NCBI RefSeq assembly: GCF_026745355.1
Contig: NC_079206.1
Location: forward strand, 35,960,262 to 36,024,261
Reading direction: 5' to 3'
Source of the DNA: Beta vulgaris subsp. vulgaris
Taxonomy: Eukaryota > Streptophyta > Magnoliopsida > Caryophyllales > Amaranthaceae
DNA: 64,000 nt
Under the pieces are notes generated by a model. The model had not been told where the DNA came from and did not search any database. It was given only the letters and a program-made list of their open reading frames with translations. Position numbers and translations under genes: made by a program. Shown in pieces: positions 13,321-25,520 of this stretch (within the stretch, counting starts at the first letter, position 1; each line of letters opens with the position of its first letter).

Positions 13321-14394
13321 GATTTGTAGCATAATATGTACTATCTTAAAACAGGTTTTCCCAAATTCAAGACATAGGCTTTGCCTTTGGCATATAGAGA
13401 AGAACTTTGTAAGCCACTTCGGATCCCTCAAGACCAATGAAGACTTCAAGAACATGTTCAAGAACTGCTTGATGGGGTGTCAAAATGAATCAGGCTTTGA
13501 AGATTTATGGACGAAAATGATGGAAATGTATGGACACGAGAAAAAGGATTGGTTCGATCAAGTATATGATCAGAGACACAAGTGGTGCACCGCGTTAAAT
13601 AGGGATATGTTTTCAGCTGGAATCTTATCATCACAAAGAAGTGAAGTCACAAACAAGGCAATATCATTCAATGTAAAAGCAATAACAAACTTGTTTGAAT
13701 TCTACCATATATTTGAGCAAACAGTGAAGAAATGGAGAAGCAATGAAACTAGTGACAACTTCCGGAACAGAACCGAACGTCCCAAAGCTGTCAAATCCAA
13801 GTCAAAGCTTCTGAAACATGCAGCTGATGTATACACACTAGCACTGTATAATGACTTTGAAACCGAGTATGAGTGGGCAATGACATCCTTTTTACGAGCA
13901 TTTGCAACAGAAAACTCAGAGCTGAAGTTGTTTGAAGTCTCATCAGAAGAAGATTTCAGCAATTCACATACGGTAGCATACGATCAGGCTACAACAGAAT
14001 TAGTGTGCTCATGTCAATGCTTCACAGAGACCGGGATGCTTTGCTTTCACATCATAAGGGTCATGCACATGTTCAGCATATTTCAAACCCCAGAACAATA
14101 TATCCTTAAGAGATGGACAAGACTTGCAAAGTCAGCAGTATGGGAGAATGTCCAAGGTTAGTGAAATTAATCAATATAACTAACTGACAAATTAATGTAA
14201 CTAACTGAAAAAATAAAGACTCCAACTGAAACAATTTTCAGATCACCTGAAACATTTAGTTAGTCAACTGAAAAATAAAAGGCTCTAGCTGAAAAAGTAG
14301 TGTAACTAACTGATCAATTAATGTTACTAACAGAAAATTAATTGGGGGTTTTGCGGGTTTTGTTTGTGTGTGGGAGGGGGGATTTTGGTGGAGG

Positions 14395-14952
14395 TAGGGC
14401 TGGCAATGATGCGAGTCGAGCTCGAGTTTGACTAAACTCGACTCGAACTCGAAAACTCATACTCAAACTCGACTCGACTCGAAAACTCGCGAGTTTCAAA
14501 TTTTCAAGCTCGAACTCGAAACCTAAACTCGAACTCGAGCTCGAAATCGAACTCGTTTCAAGCTCGAACTCGAACTCATTTCAAGCTCGAACTCGAACTC
14601 GTTTCAAGCTCTTTAGTCATTTATATAGTTCTTTTTTTATAGAAGAAATTCTTTACTTTGCTTTTTGGTCATTTTATACACTTTTTTTTCATTTTTTTAA
14701 AAAGAAAAGTACAAGTATTTTTATAGAAAAAAATAAAGTTAAAATTTCTTTAAAAAGTTAAAAGTATATATACATATATATAAAATTTTATCGAGTATCT
14801 CACGAGTTTCTCGAGTCGAGTATTGAGTTGCTCGACTCGACTCGTTAACCTGTCAAGTCGAGTTCGAGCTCGAGTCGAGCTCACTCGAGTCGAGCTTTGA
14901 CCGAGCCGAGTTCGAGTAGCTCGCGAGCTGTCTCAACTCATTGACAGCCCTA
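14395..14952. mobile_element. hAT-type MITE rich in CTCGAA/CTCGAG
   Basis: Terminal inverted repeats are TAGGGCTGGCAATGA (left) and TAGGGCTGTCAATGA (right end, reverse complement). Flanks are an exact 8-bp duplication GGTGGAGG (14387-14394 and 14953-14960), diagnostic of hAT-superfamily insertion. The 558-bp body has subterminal arrays of CTCGAACTCGA-like units at both ends and an AT-rich centre with no coding potential. It lies in an intron of the MULE transposase, so it is younger than the MULE insertion or rode with that lineage. Confidence 0.9.
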
Positions 14953-15221
14953 GGTGGAGGGGGGTTTTGGGGGTGTGGGGTTTAACACTTAACTAACTGA
15001 AACAATTTATCAACTATTTAATAAATTTAGTTAGCCAACTGAAAAAAGTAAAGCTCCAACGAAAACACTTTATCAACTAGCTGAAAAGTTTTGTTCGCCA
15101 AATGAAATAATTGACTAAGAAAATGTTATTACAGCAGACAAGGACCAAAGCCAAAATGCACTGTTATGGACACCATGGAGACATGCAATAACCAATAATT
15201 TCTACAACCTAGTGTCAATAT

Positions 15222-16574
15222 TGTTATTTCCCTAGGAACACTACAAGAGGGGGGGTGAATTGTAGGTGTAGAAATAAACGTAACTTTTTGCGGAAATTAA
15301 AACTTAAACGAATAAACAAGCTAAAGGAACACAAGGGATTTTTACGAGGAAAAACTTCTTGGGCCCAACAAGAAGAAACAACCTCGATCACTAGGGATTT
15401 TAAACTCAACACTTTCACTAATTAGGCCAAACAACTCTGTTACAACCTAATTCTAACTCGAGCCACACCTTGAGTTCCTAAACTCAAGTTCCTGAGCCAC
15501 TGTTCCATTAACAGCAGTTCCTCTTAACTTCACTCGAAGTTTTCTCACACATACAAGCTTCACTCAAAGCCTCTCTCTTACAAAACTTCACTCAAAGTTC
15601 CCTTACCCCAAAAACCAAAATACAATTGATCGAAATAAGCTTAGTGGAATTAGAGTAAGAAGGCAAAGAACAAATGGCTATTATGAGAGAATGAAGGCAC
15701 TGACACTTAATAAGTTAAACTCACTTAATTACTTAGTCAGACACACTTTGGAACTTCTCTAGACTTCTATATTTATAGTGTTAATCATGAAGAACGTGGG
15801 ATTAAAGTTAGAGTACATGTTTAGTCCATTAACCCATGATGTTCCTTCCCCTAAGGAACACGTTTTACATCATGTCCCATGATCCCATGAACTACAAATG
15901 AACGTGGATATTTTTAGCCATTACTCCTAAGTAATAGGAGTTCCTTGAGCTTTATCCGAAAATCAGTTTTATAAAAACTCTTTTTATCTTTAAAACTGAA
16001 TTTTTAATCTTTAAGAAAATAACATCTTTTAAATAAAATCTTTCTAACAACCGGATATTTATTTTCTTATTTTCCGAAAAATAAAATCTTTTTCTCAAAC
16101 AGATTTTATCATTTAAAATAAGATATAACTAATTTACTATAATTTAGGCATGACTTACTCAAATATCTTTTTAACCGTTACAATATTTACACGCCTAAGT
16201 CTAGTTCCTTTTATTAACTAAGTTCCTTTAACATATTCGCTTAGTGCCACTTAGTTTGTTCCTTACAAAGAAACAAACTCTCATTCTCAAATAGACAGCC
16301 ACAGTTCCTTACCATTCTTTCTTTGTTCCTTTACATTGGAACTAGAAAATAAAACGCCTAGCTTCTATTCTTCTTGATCCAATGCTTGCTCCAGTATCAA
16401 CATAGAAACTTGTTTACTTAGCCTTTGAAATCCTCTCTTGACTTCTTCATTGACTTCGTATTCTCCCAGTTCCTTGCATTGATACCTTAAACACCATACA
16501 CTTAAATAATTCATTAGTTCACTACTTAGTTTGTTCCTTTGTTTCTTTGTCATTATCAAAACTAGGGTTCAACA
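15222..16574 (-). mobile_element. Copia (SIRE-like) solo LTR inside MULE exon
   Basis: On the minus strand it starts TGTTGAACCCTAGTTTTGA and ends TAACA. Flanks are AATAT at 15217-15221 and 16575-16579. It matches the 3' LTR at 31669-33178 in opposite orientation, visibly at the start (TGTTGACCCTTGAGTTTTGA), around GATCGAGGTTGTTTCTTC, and at the TTCACCCCCC..CTCTT end. No internal region remains, so it is a solo LTR from LTR-LTR recombination. It splits the last exon of the MULE transposase. Confidence 0.9.
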
Positions 16575-16904
16575 AATATGTTAATCAAATGAAGAAGGAG
16601 GAAAAATTATGTGACAATTCGTTGAAGGAATTATACAAATCGGTAAAAGAAGTTTTCAAGACTGATCAAGAAAAACAACAAGAAATCGAAGACGAAGAAC
16701 TACGAAGACAGACAGTTGAAAATCCTGAGGTGATAAAGACAAAAGGAAGACCCCCAAAGGGAAACAAGAGAGTAAAAGGACATTTTGAGAAGCGTAAAAT
16801 GAAGACAAGGCATCCGAATGAATATGGAACAAAAATCCCAAATGTACCTGAAGTTGAATAGTGTAAAAATAATATTATTTTTCAATTGTATTCCAGCCAT
16901 TAAT

Positions 16905-17420
16905 TGTATTCAAATTTACACTTGTTTATTTTTCAGCTACTCGAGATTCAGTTAGTTATATTAGTATTTATAGTGCTTCAGTTAGACTTGTTTATTTTTC
17001 AGCTAGTCTTTATAGTACTTCAGTTAGCATTGTTTATTTTTCAGGTAGTATATATAGTGCTTCAGTTAGACTTGTTTGTTTTTCAGCTAGTCTTTATTGT
17101 GCTTCAGTTAGACTTGTTTATTTTTCAGCTAGTCTTTAGAGTCCTTCAGAGTGACTTCTTTGTTTTTCAGCTAGTCTTTATTGTACTTCAGTTAGCCTTG
17201 TTTATTTTTCAGGTAGTCTATAAAGTCTTCAGTTAGACTTGTTTGTTTTTCAGCTAGTCTTTATTGTGCTTCAGTTAGACTTGTTTATTTTTCAGCTAGT
17301 CTTTACAGTCCTTCAGAGTGACTTCTTTGTTTTTCAGCTAGTCTTTATTGTGCTTCAGTTAGATTTGTTTATTTTTCAGCTAGTCTTTAAAGTGCTTCAG
17401 TTAGACTTAAAATTTATATT
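16905..17420 (+). repeat. 42-bp tandem array after transposase stop
   Basis: The array alternates two ~21-bp half-units, TTCAGTTAGACTTGTTTATTT and TTCAGCTAGTCTTTATAGTGC, repeated about a dozen times. Because 42 is divisible by 3, long open frames of a 14-residue hydrophobic repeat arise here; they are repeat artefacts. Confidence 0.85.
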
Positions 17421-18524
17421 CCACTCAAAGTAAGTGTAAATGTACAATTCTAAAAATAAAAAATATCAATTGACTTGTGTGCTATTTCTACTGTACATTA
17501 CAAAATTGAGTTGTGTGCTATTTCTACTGTATATTACAATAAAAAAAAATAAAAAAATACAGTTTGGCAACTAAGAATAACGAAAATTCAACGGTTTCTC
17601 TAATTTGATTTTGTCTTCAAAGTGATGATTCAACACATCTTCAACTTCCTCCTCGTGCTGCCTCCTTCGCTCTAAAACTCGTGCTTCTTTTCTATTTGTC
17701 CTCTTTGATCGATTAAATGCTAATTTACTTAGAACAACCTCTTTTTCCTTTCTTAACTTCTGTCTTGCCATAAGTTGAGGCTTCGTTGCTGACCAAAGAT
17801 AGCAATCACGTTTCACTTTGTCCTTCAACTTATTTAGAGGATGCTCCACTAGTCGAAGTGCAAGCTTGCACCGCTCAAGGTTTTTGATGGCTGTCTGTGA
17901 AATAAAAAAATCAAACTATTAAAATAATTTCAAAAACAGAAATCTAACAAGTAAAAATTCTGCCTATAAACAACAAAGTTATCATACCCTTTTCAGGTCA
18001 ACAAGTGAAAACTCATTAGCAATTTGACCATCATACAGCTCCATTGACTTGATTGCATACACACCACAATCATTATTGTTGTCCTTGTTTCTCCAAGGGA
18101 AAAACAGAGTCACATTACCCCAATGTTGGAGATGATCAAAATCACGACATCTCATATTAACTTGCATAAAAGAATCAAAAGCACGACACTGCATTTGAAG
18201 ATGAAAAAGTAAAGAACAATTAAAAAAACAAGTAATAAAATGGAACAAGAAAAAATCCAAATGCTCATAAAAAGGTACGTACAAAGTATGTAAGACCGTT
18301 AAATCACTCATGCTTATATCTATTAAAATCCTTCATGTCTGTACGATTGTCAATGTTTTCAATCCTTTTAGCTTTCTTGTTGAGCACCAAAACAGTGTAA
18401 TGATCATCTTTGTGAATGGGAACAAAAATCTGAAAATACACATAAGATACAAAAGCAATAAGTTTACTTGAAAGAAAACAAAGAAGTAAATGAAATACTA
18501 ACACTAGCTGAAACCAAAACATAC

Positions 18525-18840
18525 ACTAACTGAAAGATTTATATACACTAACTGAAATAGAAACATACACTAACTGAAATAGAAACATATACTAACTGAC
18601 AAGAAAAACAAACTAAATGAAAATTAAACTATTACTAACTGACAAGAAAGATACACTAACTAAAACATAAACTAATACTAACTGACAACTAACATACACT
18701 AACTGACAAGAAACATACACTAAATGAAACATAAACTAATACTACCTGACATGAAACATACACTAACTGACAACAAACATACACTAAATGAAACATGAAC
18801 TGATACTAACTGAAATCAAAAGGAATAAAAAAATGGTAAG
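18525..18840 (-). repeat. CACTAACTGAAA repeat field
   Basis: AAACATACACTAACTGAAATAG-type units of 20-25 bp repeat about 12 times. On the transcribed (minus) strand they read TTTCAGTTAGTGTATG, again placing CAG after a T-run. The field occupies an intron of the Ulp1-like gene. Confidence 0.8.
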
Positions 18841-20039
18841 CAATAATACAATCCAACTAACCAGTTCAACTTCTCGAATACCATTCCTTGGAAATGCTTT
18901 CACCCATGAAGAAATAGCCTCCTTACATTTATTGAAGAATAAATCATCATCTTTTGTACCCAACTTTTTCTTCTTCTCTTCCCATTCTTTCAACTTCTCA
19001 TCATATTCACTAGTTCCCTCCAGCTTCTTCAACATAATATCATTTTCGTCAATTTCACTATCAGACTCAACCTTTTTTGCCTTCTCTTCACACATCCAAT
19101 TGATATAGTTCTGCAACAAAAGAAAAGAGATACTAAATAACCAACTGAAAACAGAATATGACAAACTGAAAAACAGAAGATGACCAACGGAAAAAAATAA
19201 TATGACCAAATGAAAACAGATGTATAAAACAAAATGAAAAGAGAATATGACCAACTGAAAATAAAACTAAGCCATAACACTAAACACTTACAAAAGGCAT
19301 CAAATTAAACCAGAATCTCCTCGTTGCAGAAGGTGATTCCTCTTCTTGCCTATTAAACATGCATGCACATCCATCAATAACTCCACTAGTCAACCAACCT
19401 TGACGAGGCATGCTAACAAAGTCAAACTTGTACAACTGAACCGAGTAGTTGCTATGAGGATTCTCAAAGTCCACAATGAGATCACTTAGCATAATATAAT
19501 TTCTCGTCTTTGTGTCTTCAGACTCTGGATCCAATGACAGTATTGAAACGTCATCAAACTCATTGTAGAAGAGATAATCAACCAGCAACACATTCTCAGG
19601 AGAGAGATCACTCAGGTACTTGTTATATTGTTGCAAGCTTCGACAAAAGATCATGCCATGATTATTGACAGGGAAAGCCTACAAACCAGGTGCAGAAGAA
19701 GAAGCAACACCAGCTAAATCTCCAATATCTTTCTCCTCATCCTCTTCTTTTTTGGGCTCATCAGAATCAACTCCTTGTCTACAAATCCTGTCAATGAGGT
19801 TATCCAAACTTTCATCCCCAGAATTATCAACTTTTTCCTCAACTCTCAAAACTTTCTCATATTTATCCGAAGTATGGTCATAGTCCCACCCCTTCAATAA
19901 TTCAGGTGTTGAAAGAATTTCTGACTTTGAATGTTTCTGAGGTATGTAGGATTTGTATGATGATTGATCAGAATAAGAGCCATCACCCTGCATTGCATTA
20001 AAATATGAAAAAAAATACTTAAACAAAAATGACAGATAT

Positions 20040-20430
20040 ACTAAATGAAACATAAACAAATAATAACTGACAAGAAACATACACTAACTGAAATAGAAAC
20101 AGATACTAACTGAAAAGAAACACAAACCAAATGAAAAATAAACTATTACTAACTGACAAGAAAGATACACTAACTGAAACATAAAATAATACTAACTGAC
20201 AAGAAACATACACTAAATGACAAGAAACAAACACTAACTGACATGAAACTTACACTAACTGAAACATAAACTTATACTAACTGACAAGAAACAAACATTA
20301 ACTGAATAGAAACATACACTAAATGAAACATAAACTAATACAACCTGACAAGAAACATACACTAACTGAAATAGAAAGAAATACTAAATGAGAAGAAACA
20401 TACACTAACTGAAACAGAAAAATAAACAAA
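20040..20430 (-). repeat. CACTAACTGAAA repeat field (second)
   Basis: Same unit and orientation as 18525-18840, between two Ulp1-gene exons. Confidence 0.8.
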
Positions 20431-21220
20431 TTAAAACACAAACACACAAACAAAAACTATACTTACTCGAGGATATTTTACATTAACTGGAGTGATCATT
20501 GGAATTGAACTTCCAACACCCTCACCACTCTCTGCACTGTCTGCAAATCCAACATCCTCAACAACATGACTCGGAGTTAATAGTTGGAATGAAGGGCCAC
20601 CGAAATCATGTATCTTTTTCCTTTTAGCAGAAGAATCAACTCTCCAAGACTTTCTACTATATACGTTCTCAACAACTTCAACAACGGGAGGAGTACGAGT
20701 ACAAAGATCAACAAGCTCAACACTAGCGGTGCGAGTAGGGATATGTGTATAACTCTTATCCTTATCCTTATCCTTAGCCTCTTTAAGTTGATCATCATCA
20801 GCATTCCTCGTCTTCGTATCATCTTCCTTTGGTTGTTCTTTCTCAACATCTTCATTCAAAAACAAAAACAATAAAAAATAAATAGAAAAAGTTTCATTTG
20901 GTATTTATATGATATTCAGTTGGTATTTATTTTATTTCAGTTAGAGTATCACAGTTTTCAGTTGGTCTTTTTATTCTTTCAGTTAGACTTGTTTATTGTT
21001 CAGCTAGTCTTTATAGTGCTTCAGTTAGACTTGTTTATTTTTCAGCTAGTCTTTATAGTACTTCAGTTAGCCTTATGTATTTTTCAGTTCGTTTTCATAT
21101 TGTTACAAACTGAAACAATATTTCAGTTGGTATTTGTAAGATATTATTTCCTTTAGAGTATCACAGTTTTTAGTTGGTCTTTGTATTCTTTCAGCTAGCA
21201 ATAAAATCAAAGAAACTTAC

Positions 21221-22640
21221 TTCCTCCTTTCTCTCCATCTGCATGAACCCCAGCATCCAAATCTTTATTTCATCCTTTCTCTTTATCTCCTTGAAGACCA
21301 CCATCATCATCAGCATTGCCAGTCTTCTTATCATTTTCCTTTGGTTCTTTCTCATCATCTTCATTCAAAAACAAAAACAATAAAAAAAAATCTAAATACA
21401 CAAAAACTGAAAAACACAAAATCAAAAATGAATCAATTCATTGACAAACTGAAACAATTTTTCCACCAGATGAAATAAAAACAAATAACAAAAGTTTCAT
21501 TTGGTATTTATATGATATTCAGCTGCTATTAATATTATTTCAGTTAGAGTATCACAGTTTTCAGTTGGTCTTTTTATTCTTTCAGTTAGCTATTTAACTT
21601 TTTCATTTAAACAAATGTATTCCACTCAAACTGAAACAATGTCTCCACCAGATGAAACACTCTAACAATCAAATTAAAACAATACAATAAGAGGAACTTA
21701 CTTCCTCCTTTCTCTCCATCTCCATGAACACCAGCATCCAAATCCTTATCTCCTCCTTTCTCTTCATCTCCTTGAAGACCAACATCGTCATCATCATCAG
21801 TATCATCCTGCTTCGTCTCATTATAATTCTGGTGATCCTTATCATCACCATTATTATGATCATCATCATCTTTAAGCTGATCATCATCAGCATTCCTCTT
21901 CTTCTCATCCTCCTCTTCTTCTTTTTCATCATCTTCATTCAAAACACAAAAACAATAAAAAACAAGCTAAATACACAAGAACTGAAACAATGTTTCCACC
22001 AGATGAAAAAAAAAATCAATCAACTGAAAACATCCAGCAATCAAATGAAAACTTGATTGAAATAAAAACAAATAGAAAAATTTCATTTAGTATTTATCTA
22101 ATTTTCAGCTGGTGTTGATATTATTTCAGTTAGAGTGTCAAAGTTTTCAGTTGGTCTTTTTATTCTTTCACTTACCTATTTAACTTTCTCATTTAAACAA
22201 AAGTATTCCACTAAAACTGAAAACAATAATTTTTATTCCAACCAGATTAAAAACTACAACAATCAAATGAAAACAATATAATGAAAGGAACTTACTTCCT
22301 CCTTTCTCTTCACCTCCATGAACACCATAATCCAAATCAGGAACATCTTCATTTCTTTCGAACTCCAAATCCACAGTCCGCTTCACCAATAGTGCAATTG
22401 TAGGATCAACTTTGTTTGCACTATCTTTCGCTTCCAAATGACGCTTGCATATGTCGTCAATTTGATTCGAAAACTCTGGATTAAAAACTTCACTGTCATC
22501 CAGAGAAATACTGTCTTGAGACAGCTTCTCGCCTTCTTCCCGAATGTTTTGGGAAATCTCCAAGTTCACTTGATAGAATGCAAGCGCATTCCTCTTTAAC
22601 TTGTGCATGTTCTTCACATATTCCTTCGATTAAAAGAGCA
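21221..22640 (-). repeat. Tandemly duplicated acidic exons in Ulp1-like gene
   Basis: Coding blocks at about 21703-21938 and 21221-21373 both open with EDDEKE and close with GVH(G/A)DGEKGG, followed by a 5' splice site GTAAGTTCCT or GTAAGTTTCT. The block at 22294-22640 ends with the same GVHGGEEKGG/GTAAGTTCC, and the block at 20467-20853 begins with the related EDVEKE. The introns between them also match (TTCAGTTAGAGTATCACAGTTTTCAGTTGGTC). This is duplication of exon plus intron, not of exon alone. Confidence 0.75.
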
Positions 22641-24182
22641 AAACAAATAAACAAACAAATCAATATCATAATGACACAAAAACAACTCAAACCCAAACAA
22701 AAACAACATAAACAAAAAAAAAAGGACCAACTGAAAGAATCCAGCAATCAAATGAAAACTTAAATGAAATGAAAACAAATAAAAATATTTTCATTTGGTA
22801 TGTATATACTCTTCAGCTAGTACTGACATTATTTCAGTTAGAGTTTAACAGTCTTCAGTTAGAGTTTAAGAGTATAACAATAATAAAAACATAAGACGAA
22901 TGAAACTCACAGAAACATCAAGAGCATCTATTTCCTCATCAGTCATCAAAGTATGAGGAAGATCCATAAAAAGCTGCCTACTTGAAGGTGATGGACCCTC
23001 AACCACCTTTATTATAGGAGAAGCAGACTTCCTACTAGCAGCACTAACACTAGGAGCTTTAAACTCAAGCTTCTATTTTTCACGCTTCACCGGCAGAATA
23101 AAATCCATGTTGATCTCAAACTGCTTCACAGCACTACTCAAATCCTTCTCTTCCTGCTAATAAGTGATAAATATGGCTTACTGACATTTGAAAAATCCAG
23201 TTACGACATTTGAAGTTGTGAATAATAGCAAGAGCCAGAGCGCTCATGCATCCTCGAAGCTTGAATGTCACTTTCTTCTGTCCCAGCTCATTCTTCTTCA
23301 TCATTATAGACTGATGACAGTCCAAAACAGCAGTACAAAGACTTCTTAAGATATATCCACACCAATCGTAGCTTGAAATCGTAGATACATCTTCAAAACT
23401 CTTGGCACACTTCAGGGCAGGCCCTAAATCAGCAATTGGACATAGGAGCTTGGACAAGCAAAAAATAACAAACAACTTCTTTAAATCATCCCCACATTGA
23501 TGCTTCTTAAACAAATCATCCCAATGTTTTTTAGCAATGTATGGCTTCATGGGGTCAGAAATATCAAGGAACCTATGCCAATCCCTCCTTGCACTTCCAG
23601 CCTCCACCTGACTACCTTTCCTCCTAAAGGCATCATCATCAATAACCTCAACTGGTTTATCTGATACAGGTAAACCCAAAACATCACTAATGGTAAACTT
23701 ATTAAAAATCATTTACCATTCTTTGTCGAAAACATCATTCCGGAAGCATTATAATTCAACAACTCCAAATTCAGATTGGGACAAAACTTCTTTATCTTAA
23801 TATCTAGAAGACTGCCAAACCCGATTTCTCTAATCTCTCTTTTCTGCTCATCACTGAAGTTACTAACAACTTCATGTAAATGAGAATAGTCTGACAATAC
23901 TTGTATACTAATAGACTTCATTTCTTGCTCAGTCAAATTCCTAAGAAAAGTGAGCAAAAATAAATTTTAAAAAAAAAGAAACAATCATATCATATAAAGG
24001 AGAATAATGAAAAAACGTACGATCTATCAAAAGTGTCTTTCTGTTCATCTGCATTAGACCTTGAAAATGAAAACTTCACTGGTGATAAATCAGCTTTGCT
24101 TTCTTCTTAGACAATGATTTATCACATCTGAAAGAAAGAAAGTTTAATCAAATAATAAGACTAACTGAAAACAAGCAACAAT

Positions 24183-24372
24183 ATCAACTGAAAGAAGACC
24201 AACATCAACTGAAAGAATACAAAGTTCAACTGAAAGAATACAAAGATCAACTGAAAGAAGACCAACATCAACTGAAAGAATACAAAGAGCAACTGAAAGA
24301 ATACAAAGATCAACTGAAAGAAGACCAACATCAACTGAAAGAATACAAAGATCAACTGAAAGAATACAAAGG
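24183..24372 (-). repeat. 21-bp tandem array with 63-bp higher-order period
   Basis: About nine units of CAACTGAAAGAATACAAAGAT occur in order. Every third unit reads GAAGACCAACAT in its second half, giving a 63-bp super-repeat. Read on the minus strand, each unit supplies TTTCAGTTG. The long open frame across it (FVFFQLI repeated) results from the multiple-of-three period. Confidence 0.85.
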
Positions 24373-24379
24373 TCACTTC

Positions 24380-25010
24380 TTTTTCAGTTAGATTTATTTA
24401 TCTTTCAGTTGGTCGTCTTATTCTTTCATTCAGTATAATGATTCTTTCATTTCATTCTATTCCAATTACACTTAAAATTTTCAGTTAGAATTTACATTGT
24501 TTTAGTTAGACTACTTTATTTGTCAGTTGGTCGTCTTATTCTTTCATTTAGTATAATGATTCTCATTTCATTTTATTCCAATTACACTTAAATTTTTCAG
24601 TTACAATTTACATTGTTTCAGTTAGACTTCTTTATTTTTCAGTTAGACTTCTTTATTTTTCAGTTGGCCTTGTTATTATTTCATTTAGTATAATGATTCT
24701 TTCATTTCATTCTATTCCAATAAGACAAAAATCTCAGTTAACATTTACATTATTTCAGTTAGACTTCTTTATTTTTCAGTTAGACTTCTTTATTTTTCAG
24801 TTGGTCGTCTTATTTTTTCATTTAGTATAATGATTCTTTCCTTTCATTCTATTCCAATTACACTTAAAATTTTCAGTTAGAATTTACATTGTTTTAGTTA
24901 CACTTCTTTGTTTTTCAGTTACACATATTTATTTTTCAGTTGGTCTACTTATTATTTCATTTAGTATAATAACTCTTTCATTTCATTGTATTGCAATTAG
25001 ACAAAAAAAT
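24380..25010 (+). repeat. TTTCAGTTAGAC repeat field, plus orientation
   Basis: Four to five degenerate super-units of about 150 bp contain TTTCAGTTAGACTTCTTTATTT, CAGTTGGTCGTCTTATT, TTTAGTATAATGATTCTTTCA and TTCTATTCCAATTACAC. The orientation is opposite to the surrounding Ulp1-like gene, and the units match those at 11380-11720 and 13020-13260. Confidence 0.8.
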
Positions 25011-25520
25011 TATCAACTGAAAGAATACAACAATCAACTGAAAGAATACAAAGATCAACTGAAAACGACAAAAAACAAAGAAAAAAAAAATCAAAAACAC
25101 CAAATGAAAGGTAGAAATGTCTAAATCAAACAAAAACAACATCAACTGAAAGAATACAAGAAGCAACTGAAAGAATACAAGAATCAACTGAAAGAATATA
25201 AATATAAACTGAAAACGTCAACAAATCATAGAATAACAAAATCAAAAAGACCAAATGAAAGAAATAAATGTCTAAATGAAACAAAAACAACATCAACTGA
25301 AAACATATGTGAATAATACAAAACAACAATTAAAACACACCAAAAAAAGAACAAAATAAGTAAATGAAACAAAAACAACATCAACTGAAACACAAACCCT
25401 AACAAAATGAAATAAATACAATAATCAACTGAAAACGTCCAAAAATAGAAAAAAAACAAAATCAAAAACACCAAATTAAAGGTAAAAATGTCTAAACGAA
25501 AGAAACACAACACCAACTAA
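25011..25520 (-). repeat. CAACTGAAAGAATACAA repeat field
   Basis: This continues the 21-bp family of 24183-24372 in more degenerate form, within the long intron after the second Ulp1-gene coding block. Confidence 0.75.

Larger units (their letters stand above)
10492..16861 (+). pseudogene. FAR1/MULE transposase, disrupted
   Basis: Readable pieces are: a first exon at about 10492-10708 (basic, Lys-rich); an N-terminal FAR1 zinc-finger-like DNA-binding region at 11788-12420; the MULE catalytic core at 12565-12831 and 13355-14156; and a Lys-rich tail at 15135-15221 and 16580-16861 ending in a TKGRPPKG-type motif. Catalytic DDE candidates are the D of IFDTTYR, the D of NDQDKAMG and the E of SSQRSEV. 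A SWIM zinc finger (CSCQCFTETGMLCFH) follows. Defects are an in-frame TAA at 12418, an in-frame TAG at 12555 (where relatives have Trp in an FW motif), and a 1.35-kb solo LTR in the last exon with a nearby one-base frame slip. Introns at 12832-13354 and 14157-15134 are filled with CAGTTAG-type repeats. The product would have bound the element's ends and cut DNA; this copy cannot. Confidence 0.85.

Noticed and set aside
16904..17433. Two long hydrophobic ORFs with a 14-residue repeat
   Set aside because: They follow from the 42-bp tandem repeat, whose period is divisible by three; there is no independent coding signal.
20577..22056. Plus- and minus-strand ORFs rich in Ile/Ser or Met/Lys/Arg
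   Set aside because: These are other-frame shadows of the acidic GAT/GAA-rich exons of the Ulp1-like gene.
24161..24376. ORF of repeated FVFFQLI-type heptads
   Set aside because: It is the reverse strand of a 21-bp tandem array; the open frame is a by-product of its period.
24183..25520. Regular direct repeats resembling a CRISPR array
   Set aside because: There are no unique spacers of constant length, the repeats are contiguous and degenerate, and the window is plant nuclear DNA.
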